DNA of 64,000 nt from Epiperipatus broadwayi (taxonomy: Eukaryota; Onychophora; Udeonychophora; Euonychophora; Peripatidae): contig JAQFVV010012400.1 of assembly GCA_028023455.1 (NCBI GenBank), positions 14,453,748 through 14,517,747 on the forward strand. The letters are read 5' to 3'. The translations under genes and the position numbers were made by a program. Below the pieces are notes generated by a model. It was not told where the DNA came from. It made no database searches and saw nothing but the letters and a program-made list of their open reading frames with translations. The stretch's first letter is position 1, and each line of letters begins with the position of its first letter. This document shows, in pieces, positions 10,931 through 24,235 of this stretch.

Positions 10931-13745
10931 GTGGAATTTCTTTTTAAAAATGTTTAGAACACAAGACTTGGAAAATAATCATTCTTTTTTATTTTTGTTC
11001 TGAATCATACATATACAAGCAGCAATTATACATTTCCTGGCAATGTTGATTCATGGGAACTCAATTATTTATGTCATACAATTTTTTTTTTTGGGGGGGG
11101 GGCATTTTATTTATCCACCTTTGAATTGTATCATTACTATATGAAATTGATTTTATTTGTGTGGTGTATTACATAGTAGAAATTATTTTAAAAATTGTAG
11201 GAAAAATTAAATCACTTTCAATTCTTGTGGGGGGGAGGGGAGTCATATTTTTGGTAATTAAAAATGACATATTGTAGGAGGTTTGCAAATTATCACTACT
11301 TTATTGTAAGAAATACACAGAAATATTTGATAATTTTAGTCATTGCTCAAATTTCTCATGAATAAAATGAAGTGTTATTCATGATTTGAATACTTTTTTT
11401 AGCCCAGTGAGAAGGTTTTGTGATTCATTTGAAAATGTTCTTTACAAATGAAGATATTGGTAATACAATTGCTTTTGGTACTTGTATGCAATCACACTTC
11501 AATTACTCCATTTTTTCTTTGACTTTTGTAAGTTTCCATTATCTTTTCTAAATAATAATAATAAATATTGATAACAACAACGATATTCATATTTTAATGT
11601 GTAAGCATGTATTGTGTCATTAATGAAAGGTTAGCTTATTATGACTCAAAAATACTTTAATTTTTATACTGATGTGAGTCCAATCTGCTTACAACGATGT
11701 AACTTTTTTTTTAAAAAATAAGTTTATGCTGTGTATGCATAAATGTAAAGTGAAGTTGTCAGATTGAGTTGAAATTTGACTATGATTTATTTATAACAAT
11801 ATTTTATAACATAAACATGTGCAGTCATATATTTTAAATGTTGCTGTGTTATCCCAATATTTTAAACACCTATTAAATTTTTGGAGCGTAATGCCTCTTT
11901 GAAGGCATTAATTCTTCACAGAAAGTAATAGGATCCCTTTTGAGAATCAATGATCTAGAGAAAAATTAAGCCATTTCTTATAGAAAAAGTTCTTTGAGAA
12001 GTGACAGGAATTGATAACAACTTCTCAATCTTTCAAAATTGGCAAGTAAGAGTAAAAATATTTAAATCAAATAATTAAAAAACCATGGGATTTGTATAAC
12101 ATCATCTTGGAATTTTTCAGAAAAATATTTGTCTGTAAACACTATGCAAAATGCAATTTTATTATCTTGGAAGCATGATTGTGGAAATAATTTTTGCATC
12201 CTTAGATTTCAAGTGATCTGATAAAAAGCAAGACTTATAATTTTCTCTTTGAAAAAAAATAATTCTCATCATGCAAGAAAAAAAAAACAGCAATAATTTG
12301 CTGCAGATTTTCTGTCAACTTTTAACAATACAATGTCTTTATTTCAAGATTACATATACATATTCCTATATTACAAGGAACATAATGATAATAGTGATAT
12401 CTTAAAAATTTTAATTTTAAACACTAAAATTTATTTATTATTATTATTATTGAAAATTTAATGTTTATTGAAAGATTATCTCCGCCCCCAGGATGCTACA
12501 TCTATTAGCTTTAATCATATTTAGGCTGTATTAAAATGTTATTGGCTGTCAGATAAGCACAGTTTTATGTTATTTAAATTTAAGAAACAATGTACAGTTT
12601 ATCATATATAAAATATATGTTTACTTTTTGAGATAAAATGCACATATCTGAATTTAGGCATTCGGATTAATAGTTTTCTAAACAACAGAATCTTGGATTC
12701 TCAGTGTTTTTTTAAATAACACCTGTCATTGATCAGATTCAAAAACTATTATTATTCCAGATTAATCATAATGACTGTGAAATTTATCCTACCATTGAAT
12801 ATGATTCTAGAGGCAATTAATTATTGAATATGATTTTGATATTTCCTTTAAACTTCATGATAGTTGTGTAAAATGCTGCAAAATTAACTCAAGGAATAAA
12901 AACAAATCAACAAAGAAGATATATGCTAATTTTCTCAGAATCCCTAAACTCCATATACACCAAAAGCAGTTTTAAAGCATGCTACAAAATATCTGACATT
13001 ATAATTATATTTCTCTGGCTACTAATGTTCTACAGATAAAAATGTAACAATAATCAATTTACTATTTCTTTTTATTAACTTTGTATCATGTATGTTTTTC
13101 TGCAGGAGTGGCAGATTCAGAAATTCAAAATCCATGGATAATAACCCACTTCTGATACTTTCGTACTCATACTTCTTATGATCTTCTAAGCAATAAACTA
13201 CTATTATTCATTTAATAATGCCTGATCTTTTAAAAGTTTATACTAATTACCTTCTTAATTAAATGTTTATTTAATACAATGAAGTCGTGTTCTTTTAATT
13301 TAGTTTCAGCACATAGCAGAAAAAAATAAATTCACACCTTCCGTAATAAATGAAATTCAAAGCTTTTTAAAAAAATTATCTTCAATAAATTATAAATCCG
13401 AAATTGCCTATTATATACATGTGTGCTATATAATCATATGTATTTATAATATATAGAAATAAAAAAAGCATAAAGAATTGAAAAAGATTGATTTATTTAT
13501 CCTCTGAAGCAAACCAGTTAACTATGGGTCAAGGTTGATTTTTTTGTTTTGTTTACAAATACAGTAGTTAGGAAGTCGATATTTCTTCTATATTATATTT
13601 TCCGATCAAGTTTATATATCTATTCGTAATTTATTAATATATAGTTCTGTTTAATATATATTACAATTTAATTTTATCCTCCCTAAAAACTTGATTTGAA
13701 AGAGAATTAGCATTAAGCTGTACAGCATTAAAAATGTTTTCCTGT
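10930..13745. other. No gene seen; homopolymer G tracts
   Basis: AT-rich DNA with two striking guanine runs: a T tract joined to a G tract (about 11082-11102) and gggggggaggggag (about 11227-11241). No convincing coding sequence. Confidence 0.5.
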
Positions 13746-13935
13746 AGGTATATATAAAAAACTTCCTAAAATATTTCTAATTAGTATTAAACTAATAATG
13801 CAAATGTTTTGTTTTTTTAAGTATAATATTCAAGTCAATTAGGTATATATAAAAAACTTCCTAAAATATTTTTAATTAGTATTAAACCAATAATGCAAAT
13901 GTTTTGTTTTTTAAAGTATAATATTCAAGTCAATT
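13746..13935. repeat. Tandem duplication of a 95-bp unit
   Basis: Copies at 13746-13840 and 13841-13935 both start aggtatatataaaaaacttc and end attcaagtcaatt, with only a few substitutions and one T/A length change. It is recent, has no coding content, and has no flanking element. Confidence 0.93.
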
Positions 13936-14600
13936 TCACATTAATATTTAATACCTATCAATTACAATAATAAAAAACCATAAATTTTTAATTAAATTTA
14001 ACACTCGTTCTAATTATCATTCTACACACATAAAAATTTTGCTAATATTCAAGCAGGACATATTATCATTTTAATTGTACTCATGGCAAAACGCATAACA
14101 GTTCATTTCCAATACAACAGAAAAAAAAAAACACAATTTTACACTTTTCAGGAGTTAAGTAAATACAGTATAAATAATGTTCATGAACCTTCATGCGCAA
14201 GCGCATTTATTTTGTATGCATTTGCCAATAGATAAAAGTTATTTATGGTTTACAAAAAAAAAAAAAAGTATAGTATTACTAAATTTTTATTTTTTCAATA
14301 ATTTCTTTACTATTATTTTAATGAAATGAAAATCTGCAGAATTCAATTTTATATTATAGCACACGTGACATTTTGTAGCTTTTTATCAGGCGAGCATATT
14401 TCTTTTTAATCTGAAATAGTTTAAGTAAAAAAAAATGGCTACCATTTCATTCATTAAACAATAATTACTATTGCATCATCCGCACTAGATAACGGTTAAA
14501 ACCAACCATAAAAAACAGATATCTTCAACAGATTTTTTTTTTAATCACCCCTCCTCTTTGCTTTTGTTTAAATCAAATTTTACTTCCTGAATTTCTGGAG
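13936..14600. other. No gene seen
   Basis: AT-rich sequence with a few isolated CpG-bearing words (catgcgcaagcgcattt near 14192). No ORF or named repeat. Confidence 0.45.
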
Positions 14601-14977
14601 ATCATTTGGGTGTCCCCCCAACTAACAAATCTTTCCAAGCAATTTACATTAATACCATGTAATTTTTGAGTTGAGAAAATGCCGCGGGTCTTATATTAAA
14701 AATATACAGTATTGTTTGTTATAAAATAATTGGAATCGGTTAAACATAGAAAAATTGCCTATATTCGAGATAATACCACCTGTTTAGTTTAAATTTGGAA
14801 AGATTGATGAATTAACATATATATATAGCATAGGGTTATGGGTTACTTTGTTATGAAAGCACTGTTACTTTTCTTTCCATTATATTTAATTTAATAAAAC
14901 TTACCTAAGGCTAACCACAATTTTTAATTATTTTTGATTCATTTTTATAATATTTGGTTTGGCTTCAGTTCAGATAA

Positions 14978-15284
14978 GGATCCGCCCACTTTTTTTAATT
15001 TAAATTAAAAATAAATAGAAAATAAATTGGAACTTATTACATTTCCCTATAATAATTCACAATTTTGCGAATTTATAAAGTTTTGCAAAAAAAATACTTG
15101 ACACGTAATAAGAATTCTGTATTCTTATAGCAAGTGGAAATAGTGTTTCTTTTTTAGATTTCAAAAGTTGTTAACCAAGTTGATAACCCATCACTTCCTC
15201 AGCGTTTTTATTTAAATTTGTCATCCCGGGAAAGTCTTGGCTACTTAAATTACGTTGATTAAGCATGAGTTATGGGCGGATCTC
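14978..15284. other. Segment bounded by inverted GC-box-like repeats
   Basis: gatccgccca (14979-14988) faces tgggcggatc (15273-15282). Both contain the GC-box core GGGCGG/CCGCCC. The interior has a CCCGGG, an ETS-like cacttcct and several CpGs. It may be a small TIR element or a regulatory segment. No target duplication was found, so neither reading is settled. Confidence 0.4.
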
Positions 15285-15559
15285 CTAAACATTTAACATT
15301 TTTAACTAGACGAGTCTTGTAATTTCTTGATATACTGAATTGTATTTTGTAGCTATTTTTAATTTTAAAATTGTGCTAAAAACCTATTTTTATTTTTTTT
15401 GTGGTTAAATCGACCTCAAAGGAATTTAATGTCATTCAAATCTATAATTACTTCACTTTCTAAGCAAATTATTGTTTATAATGGAAATCTTATTTTTTCC
15501 CGTTACTTTTTCAAACTTTTTAAGTTTTACTGAGCGGATAAACTGTATTGTACATTATT

Positions 15560-17030
15560 CTAAAATAAAATAGAAATATATTCTGTTTGCAGTCAGAATA
15601 ACATTAATAGTAGTTACTTCAAAGTGATTTTAAAAAGTGTTTTGATATATTTCATTCTCTAATCGTTCTTACTATCTGATATATATACACACATATATAT
15701 ATAATGCATTATATTAGTTGAGCATTCCTAATTTAGCAGTGAAAAATTCTTTGCAGACTAAACACTGAGCAAAAAGTTGCAGTGAAAAATCTGGAAAAGA
15801 TTTTTAGATATAGGAACGTATCTTTAAATATTAGTATTTTGATTGTTCAATCTATTATATTTCTGTGCAGTCCTCAGAGAAAACTTATACTCTTCTATTA
15901 TTTATCAGTTCATTTATTGCCTGTTCAATCAGTTTTCTATTTTTATGTTCACTTGTCCTTTTTTAACACTTCCGGTTTTGACAAAAATAGATTTCTGATA
16001 TTTTAATTTTGTATTGGTGAAAACTTTTTGAGAATAGCAAAGAAACATTAAGGCCTGAATTTTTGCTTAAAGATCAAATAACAAAATTAAAATTATCTTA
16101 TTTTCATTATATTATGAGACAATCTAATTTGATATAAAAATGCATAATATTCAGAAGGCAGTTTATCTTTTGAGTTAATGATTAAGCAATGCAGTAGCAA
16201 TGGGTATGGAGAGCAATTTGATTGGTAGAAGAAACTATTTTATTAATTAGATGGGAGACTTTGGGTAAGTAGGGAAAACATTGATTTGTGGCAGGGATGT
16301 TGTAGTTTATAATAATTTTAATGGTCTGAATAAACGATGAATCATTGAATCCATTTTGTGCAGCTCTGATATATATATAGCAATGCTATTTTTTCAGTCA
16401 TACTCGAATTTACTAAGATGGAGGTTTCTGAGTAGAAACCCTTTGAGCCCTGTAAATTTGTGCACAATTGGGATAAGTGACTTTGGATGTATAAAACTAT
16501 ATTTGTGACCAAGTTTAACAAGCATTTTATAGTTTAGTACACCTGTGTCACATTGAATGTACAAATAGAGAAATTTTATGCCATTAAAATTATCTTCATT
16601 CTCTTTATATAATCACAAGCATTTAAAATTTAATAAGCAAAATAATATCGATTTTATTTATTAGAATTTAGTAATCAACAAAAGCGAATCTAATGATTTT
16701 ATGGACATTAATTGGTATTGTTTAAACATAAAAGCTAGTCGATAAGCATCTAGCTTAAATTATTCATCGTTGAATACTATTGTAAATTGTGTACTAAAAA
16801 ATAAAAGGGTTATTTTATAAATGAATCCCAATATAAACTATTACTTAATATATCCATTATAAATTTTCAAATAAATTATTTTAAATTGTGTACTACAATT
16901 TTGGTATCTAATATATAAATGTAATTAATAGAGTTTAATTTTATTCCAATATAGATTTTAGCTTACTTTATTGGTAAAGCTTAAATAATTTTAATTTAGC
17001 TTTATTAATATCTTGCCAGATACATTTACT
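15560..17030. other. No gene seen
   Basis: AT-rich DNA. The 74-codon open frame at 15782-16006 is hydrophobic and of low complexity and has no family resemblance; not called. Confidence 0.45.
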
Positions 17031-17039
17031 ATTACACAA

Positions 17040-17285
17040 ATGACAGCCTTTCAGGCTGGGTACATATATTACAAACATGACTGGCTGGGTACATTTCTCA
17101 TATTTATTTATATAATATTAAAATATTTTGTTTAATTTACATTCAATCTTAAAATGCTTTTATTAAATCAACCAATTAAAAAAACAACAGCCTTTCCATA
17201 GGATGGGTATATTTCTGGTACCATAATATTTTACATCTCTGAAGAAGACTACTAAACAGTCAAAACTATCAGATAATGAATTAAT
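17040..17285. repeat. Fragment with hammerhead-like motif, possibly Penelope-related
   Basis: A gctgggtacat word occurs twice (about 17056 and 17092), and a related gatgggtatatttctgg appears near 17203. The segment ends in ctgaagaagactac then taaacagtcaaaactatc (17239-17270), the motif seen in the inverted repeat at 3859-4007. It lies about 600 bp beyond the 3' end of the Penelope-like remnant on the minus strand. Confidence 0.4.
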
Positions 17286-17849
17286 GCAATGTGAAATATG
17301 TATGCAAAAAGAGTGAAAGATTATCAAAAAAGCCAGAAAGATATACAAAACAATTGAATTGTAATATTAATAATGAAAATATGAATGAATATATTTCTAT
17401 TTAAAATCATAGATCGCATAATACAGTAGTAAAAAATAATAATAATTCAAAAGTGATTATTATATTTGTAAAAATTGTAACTGAAATATAAATTGATTTT
17501 AATGCAATATTTGAACTTAATGGCTTTTAACATATTTTAGCAATGTCAGTTCTAAATACATTTGCTCAGAATCATGCTTTTATTTAATATATTTATTTTG
17601 CATTATTATTTCTAATATAATACATTTTAAATGATGATCAAAACATCTAATAACATTATTAGTATAAAAAAAAAGTATTACTAGATTTAAAACTTAAGAG
17701 ATCTAAGTCAAAAATATTAGATTATAATATTTATATGCAACACAAAAGAAATACATATAAAAACAAAATTTAAAATAATAATACATTTTAAACAAAATTG
17801 AAATAGACAACTTAAAAATAAATCTAATACATCAAAGCAGGTTTTGATT

Positions 17850-19660
17850 CCTTATAGAAATCTTATCAAGATGTCTCCTCTTTTATAATCACATGACAAT
17901 TTATTATACAGCAATTCTATACAATGGACATTATTTAAATTATAATATAATAAACACACCAACAGTAAAATACATAAAAAATTAGTAAGAAATAATCTTA
18001 TTACTCCAATTTTTCAAGCTGTAAAACAAATCTACAAAAAATAATATTTTAATTCCTAACTATAATGTTTCCAATAATCTAACAATATCCATTTCCTCCT
18101 AATTGTTTTTGGTCTTTAACCATGTTTACATATTTGTTTAAATTTTCCTGTAATAAAGTTTCACAACATTTTATCACTTTGCATTTTTTAATATAATTTA
18201 TTATTTATATTTCTCTACAATTCACCCCATGAACATATGATCCTGATTTTAATCTTTTCTTTTAATTACCCTATCATGCTCTCTACCTCTTTCAACGCTC
18301 TTTCCAACCTATATTTATCATATTACTATGGTCACAATTAAATTTATAAACTAATTCTATCTTATTTTTAATATTATCAATCCTTTTAGCATTAAAAATC
18401 CATTTCCTTAAATATTTATTATTTTTCTACCTCATTTTAATTACATTAGGTAACTTTTCTTTGACAATGTCCTGTATATACCTGCTGAATATGGTACCGA
18501 AATCCATTTCTTATTCTTATAACACACATTACATTATTACTTGTATTATTACTATCTTTATTTTTGAAATTTTTTTTAATACTTTTATTTTATAATTCAT
18601 CTTTATGTAATCATTCTCAACACCCAATTTCTTTTCAAATGCTTCTTCTGTATTCAATGTTAGCCTTTCATTTTTTAATTTAAAATGTTTCAAAACTGCT
18701 ATTTTCTGAGACTGTGGTTGATATGAATTTGGATCAATTATTCCTATTTTTCCACCCATAATGTAATGTCTAATAAATACTTCTTCATTAATCTTTTTTT
18801 AAAAAAATAATGTCTAAATATTTTAATCCCTTTTCTTCCTTTTCTCATATAAATCTAATATTGTATTTATTATTATTCAATTCTTTAAATGCATTAACAA
18901 TATTTCTACTATTTCCTATCAACATATCTATAACAATCTATAATTTCTTTATTTTTTTATATATTTATAAATTATATTTTCCTCTACATAATCAATCACA
19001 ACTGATGATGTAATTACACTAATAGATCAATCCAACCTATTCCTTTGTTATATGCCAAAATTCTTCCTTATATTTAAAATATAGAGCATCACTTGCCAGT
19101 AATAATGCCTCTTCAATAACGTATACCTATTCCTTTGAAATTGTTAGTACTCATTTTAATTTTATCTATAACTATTTTAATACTATCTTCCTGGGTATAC
19201 TTTGATGCATTTTCTCAATATCAAATGAAACAATTATTTCATTTCTATTCAATTTTACAGTACTTAATTTATTCTGAATTCTTAATATATATTCATCCAA
19301 ATCTATTGCAATGACCATCTTTTTATATATTATATAATTTCTTAAGAATATAACTATTAAAATCTAAGATTAATCTTATTAGCATATTATCCTCATATGT
19401 TTAATATTTCCAAATACAAATATACTTTTAAAAGCTGTAGGATATAAAAACCTGTATTCTTTTTCATTAATTGTTTCATTTTCATATAATGTAATTAAAA
19501 CTTTAAACTGTTTTAATTTTACTTCCTGGATCTTGAAATTTGACCATTTGAAGTTAAATATACAAACAACTTTATAATTAGATTTTGTTAAATTTAATGA
19601 ATGATTCTGACACAAACAAATAGGCTTAGGTAGTTCATCTGAAAATACAAATTGTCTGCA
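17850..19660 (-). pseudogene. Decayed Penelope-like retroelement (RT plus GIY-YIG)
   Basis: Read right to left on the minus strand, with frame changes. NETINEKEYRFLYPTA (about 19430-19480) corresponds to the region before the GLPKIHK box of Penelope RTs. VSFDIEKMHQSIPRK (about 19195-19250) is the RT motif A with the usual SFD core. EALLLASDALYFKYKEEFW follows at about 19050-19110. Then FKELNNNKYNIRF and KGLKYLDIIFLKKD (about 18800-18890), the conserved LxFLD-like box. Further on, LVYKFNCDHSNMINIG with a downstream REHDRVIK (about 18250-18370) matches a GIY-YIG endonuclease, in which the usual YIG tyrosine is replaced. Stops and frameshifts are frequent, so it is inactive. RT plus GIY-YIG in this order is diagnostic of endonuclease-bearing Penelope-like elements. 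Confidence 0.72.
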
Positions 19661-22340
19661 TTATAGAACGTTATTCACTATTACTTTCCAATTAGCATGC
19701 TCATTTAGAAACTCATTTTATTTTTCTGACAATCTTTTATAATATTACAAAACATTTTCAATAAGTTTGTGGAGCACTAATATTATAAGAAATCTGGTTA
19801 AGACCTATTTAACTAATGGATGCCAAATTAATCTTGATTGTCACTGTATTCACTGAGGTTTTCTTAAAATTGGTGAGAGAGTCAACAGTTACATTTAATT
19901 TTAATACATATTATTAGTCTCTTTAATCAAACAAAATAATCTGTGTCACTATGATACTAATTATATTTCAAGAAAATCACACTAACATCATTCCATCTCT
20001 AAATAATAGCTCTTTTCACAGAACTTGTGATTGACAAATCAGTTCTTAAGTAAATTTTCTTTATATTTAAAATAATTAATGATTTCTGAGATAAATTAAT
20101 CAATTTAGATTTAAAAAAAAAAAAAAAAATTCAGGTTAAAACTTGACAGGATATTTATTGCTACTCATTGAATTACTTAAGAAAATTATTTGTCTCATTT
20201 TTTAGTACAGTATTTGAAATTAATAACTTAATTGTATGAAAATTTGTTATTTGACCTTTGGAATAGTTAGCTTTTTCAGTTTTATTGATCTGTGCAATTT
20301 AGGATAGCAGTTAAATGTTGAATTGAAATTCAAAATTATTCACTTTTTGCACTCGCTTATCACATGACTTTCCAATAATTGATCATTTAATTAATAATTT
20401 ATTTTGCAATGCTATTTCTGTATAGTTCAATTTACTCATTCATGACTATTAACAGTAATAACAAATTGATCCAAATTATATTTAGAAATAGTGCTAAAAG
20501 TTTGTACATATATTCTAATTTGGATATAGATTCAGATAATACTTTAGTAAAAAAAAAAAAAAAGAACTTTTAACAATAATTTCAGAAATTTACAAAAATA
20601 TGTGTAAAGTTTGAGTAAGATTATGTTAGTGAAAAATTTTCTATATATATTGTGTCAACTGAAAATTCGTGTAAATTTTGGTATGTGATGGAATATCAAG
20701 TATTTTTTTTTTCTTAGCTAATTTTTAATAGAGAATGTATTAACCAAGAACAATGAAGTAGGTTACTATGACAACAAAATATTAAGGCCAGAAATGCATT
20801 TTTATTATTGCAAAATAAAATTATGAATTAATTTTATTCATTTGAAATGTATATGTATAAAGTTTATGGTTTTTAATAAAATTATTTTTTTATATGTGTT
20901 TTTGGTTATTACATTCATAAAAATAGATTATAAACAATATTCGCAAATATTCAATGTCTTAAGTATGTTTGCTGTTATGTCATAGTTATGAACTTTTTTA
21001 TTTTATTTTCTTTCATTTCATTTTTGTTGTAAAAATAACTTTAAACATGGAATGCATGATTTTGGTAATAGGTATAAAAGGGTGTTCCCTTGGATTTAAT
21101 GATATCATTTATAAAAGGGATGGAATGATTTGAACTCTCTCTCTCTTGAATGTTTTGATTTTCATATATGCAGATCTTATCTTTCATATACTTTTTTTTT
21201 ATTTGTTTTAAGAGTATTTACTTATTAACCATAAAAAAATGATGAAGTAAGAAAGATTATGTTTATTCAAAAAAACTGGACAGGATTACTGAAATTTGTT
21301 AAAGGAATGAGAGAGTAAATTCATAGTGTTCAAAGTCATCTTAATATTTCTTTACTAAAAATGGATATTGCATGAACAAAATGTTTTAATAATGGAATAT
21401 AAAAGCTAACAATATAATATTGTGTATAAGAATTGTTTTCATCTACAGATATAATTTTATAAAACTGGTAAAGTGTTTGAATGCAGAATTTAAATCGGTT
21501 TATTTGAACAGCATATCGCCATAGATGGAAATCAACATGTTCATTCACGATGTTATCATAGTGTTAAATATCTGCAAAATGAAGGATAAAATGTAATAGT
21601 TGAAAAACACTGGAATTAACAAAATTCACATTAATTTGGAACTATTGTGTTATTTTAGAATATTATATAGGAGAATAGTGATTAGAATCAGGTCATATGT
21701 TAATATATATATATGTATGTATGTATTTAAGTGTATAATGCTATAAACATAATTGATTGCTATATCTTGTTATATAATTGTTTATAATTGTAACTTATAT
21801 AAATATGTGAAATAAAAGAAAGTTAAAAATTAATTTAGATTTACATTTATAGACTAAATTTTAACAAGTAAAATTTTGATTTAAAATATTATTCTCTTAT
21901 TCATTAATTGCAAATCAATTACTTATTGATATTTTATTTGAAAAGTAAAGTGAATGAATAAGTGAATTCATGATTATTATATTATATTTCAATTATATTA
22001 TAGTATTATGAAGATGGGATAAAAGAGTCATTAATTTCTTGTATTTCCAGTGTATATGTGTAACATTTTCTGTCTCACATAAATATATATTAAACATTAT
22101 ATAGGTGAATTTTGATATGTAAAGACCTATTTTATTAATATTAATTTCAACAGAGATTATGTTCCATAATATTTGATTTTAGTATATGGTTTGAATGTTT
22201 ATTGTCTATTGTCATATATATGTATATACATTTATTGTTAATAAATTTCTAATTCATTTAAAACAAATAAACTTACTTTAGTTGTCATTCAATTTATAAT
22301 GTAAATCTATTGGCTAATAATATTTGACAGAGAATAGTCA
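19660..22340. other. No gene seen
   Basis: AT-rich intergenic DNA with poly-A and AT runs. The 70-codon minus-strand frame at 21336-21548 has no recognisable family. Confidence 0.45.
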
Positions 22341-22354
22341 TGTATTGACTTACA

Positions 22355-22564
22355 TTAAAACAGGCAAAAAGCCAGAGTTATCAATGGATGCCAGAAGGCT
22401 TGTGCATAAAATCCCCATCTAGTGCCTACTCATCCAATATCTCCAGACTAGTTTGTGGCATCCATTGATTACTCTGGCTTGCCCTGAGTGGCAATACATA
22501 TAGAGTTTTGCTTGTTTTAATAACAGTTATAAGCAAGCATAAGAAATGGTGATCATGTGATGTT
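22355..22564. mobile_element. Foldback element, family F1, copy B, with 12-bp TSD
   Basis: Bracketed by the direct repeat tattgacttaca (22343-22354 and 22565-22576). Caggcaaaa (22361-22369) faces ttttgcttg (22506-22514). gagttatcaatggatgcc is mirrored by ggcatccattgattactc, so the body is almost a complete hairpin. The right end continues as agcaagcataagaaatggtg, the same sequence found in reverse at the left end of copy A. It is shorter than copy A because the middle is largely lost. Confidence 0.85.
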
Positions 22565-22576
22565 TATTGACTTACA

Positions 22577-23564
22577 CTGTATAGTTTATAACAAATATTT
22601 ATAAGATAGTCAGGGGATTAAGCAATTGGATTGGTAAATGGATGTACATTTTCTTTATAATAAATCTAATATATTATTGTTTAAATCAATACACAGTTTT
22701 ACATAATAATAAATTAATTAATTTGGTGTTGCTAAATATTTAATAAGTAATTAGATTATTATTATAATTATTTTGTTAATTATATGCAATAGTTATTTTA
22801 GATAAAAATGTATATGTTAGATAGCCCAATATATTATAAAGAACAAAAATATTAATTGTTAAAATAAATAAAGGCGATTGGGTGAATGTTATAGCAATTT
22901 AGTATTCAATTATAAAGGTAATAATCTCATTATATTATAAAATTGGGAATAGCATATATTGGATTGGAATAGTATATATTGGATTGGAGTTCTATTAAGC
23001 AGAATGATTTACTTTGATTACATTTAAAAGCATAAATAAATTTAATTTAAATACTAAACTTTGATATTGACATTTGATCAGAATCCATTATTAGTAATAT
23101 TAGACATATTAAGGCAATTATAATTTAAAGTTTAGCAATTTAGTTTTATTAGTTTGAGAGGTAATCCTTTATGATTTGTTATTAGTATTTGTATAAGTGT
23201 CAGATAAGAATCTTTCATTTAATTCATGTCATCATGTTTGGATATTGTAAAATTTAAGGTTATTTAGAGGGTTGACTTTATTTTATATTACTATATATCG
23301 ACAAAAGTGATGAGATATGCTAGATTAATTGATTTGGTGTATTATGTTTTATTATAGTTTAGTAATGAGACATTTTATTTTTTGATTACAAATTGCCATT
23401 TATGAATTTATAAAGTTTTAAAAGAGAAAGTTTTATATATTTTATTAAGAATAGATTACTATACATAAATCTGAAGGTTAGCAAGATTTTCTATCATTCT
23501 TAAGTATTTCATTTCAATTGATTTATTTAATGAGGACATATTTTTGGAGATATTATTTCATTAG
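22577..23564. other. No gene seen
   Basis: Very AT-rich DNA, including a short duplicated word attggattggaatag near 22968-22990. Nothing coding. Confidence 0.5.
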
Positions 23565-24235
23565 TATTGTCTTTATTTTCATTTTTATTAGCATTATTTT
23601 CATTTTATTCATTTACCATTAGCGATCAACTATTGGATTTACTTTATTTACTTAAGATTCATGTTTTAAGTTTACAGGTTATATTAAGGTTTTCATGTTT
23701 TGTTTTTATTATTTTCATTGTGTTACAAATAGCTTCTAAATTTGTAGGGCATATTAAAGTTATTATTTTTATTCATTTATGAATTATTTTATTTAGTTAT
23801 AAATAGAGCTTAACATTTAGGATAGGTTTATATCATAATAAACAGTGTCTCAATTCATGAGGAATACTAAAATTCATCTTCCTCATCCTTTGTCATCATT
23901 TTTATTGTGTTACAAATGGGTTTGTCCAATATAGTCGTATTGTTATTTATAAGACAATATTGTTCTGTTATTGTTCTTTTCATTTCCAATTCATTACAAA
24001 TGATAATTAACAATTAGACTAAAGTCTTATTCTGTTCCAAATATAACCCATATACCTCAGACTATTTGAAATATAAGCTTCACTCATTTTCATTCAGATA
24101 CAAATGTCACCACAATCCAGGGGCTGTTATTAAACCAGAACCATTATTTCATGGTTCATTTTCATTCATTTACAATATTGTCCAAATCTGTGTGGCTATT
24201 AAATAAAAACCTATCATAATTTTCATTTAGTTATG
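23565..24235. repeat. Loosely recurring TTTTCATT...TTACAAATG motif
   Basis: Variants of ttttcattNNNttacaaatg recur at about 23705, 23899, 23978, 24085, 24158 and 24220, with spacing roughly 60-110 bp. The pattern suggests an eroded tandem array. The 71-codon frame at 23567-23782 lies inside it and is hydrophobic; it is not called as a gene. Confidence 0.35.

Noticed and set aside
23567-23782. 71-codon hydrophobic plus-strand frame resembling a membrane protein
   Set aside because: Lies in a degenerate repeat of TTTTCATT-like words, which alone produces the Phe/Leu/Ile composition.
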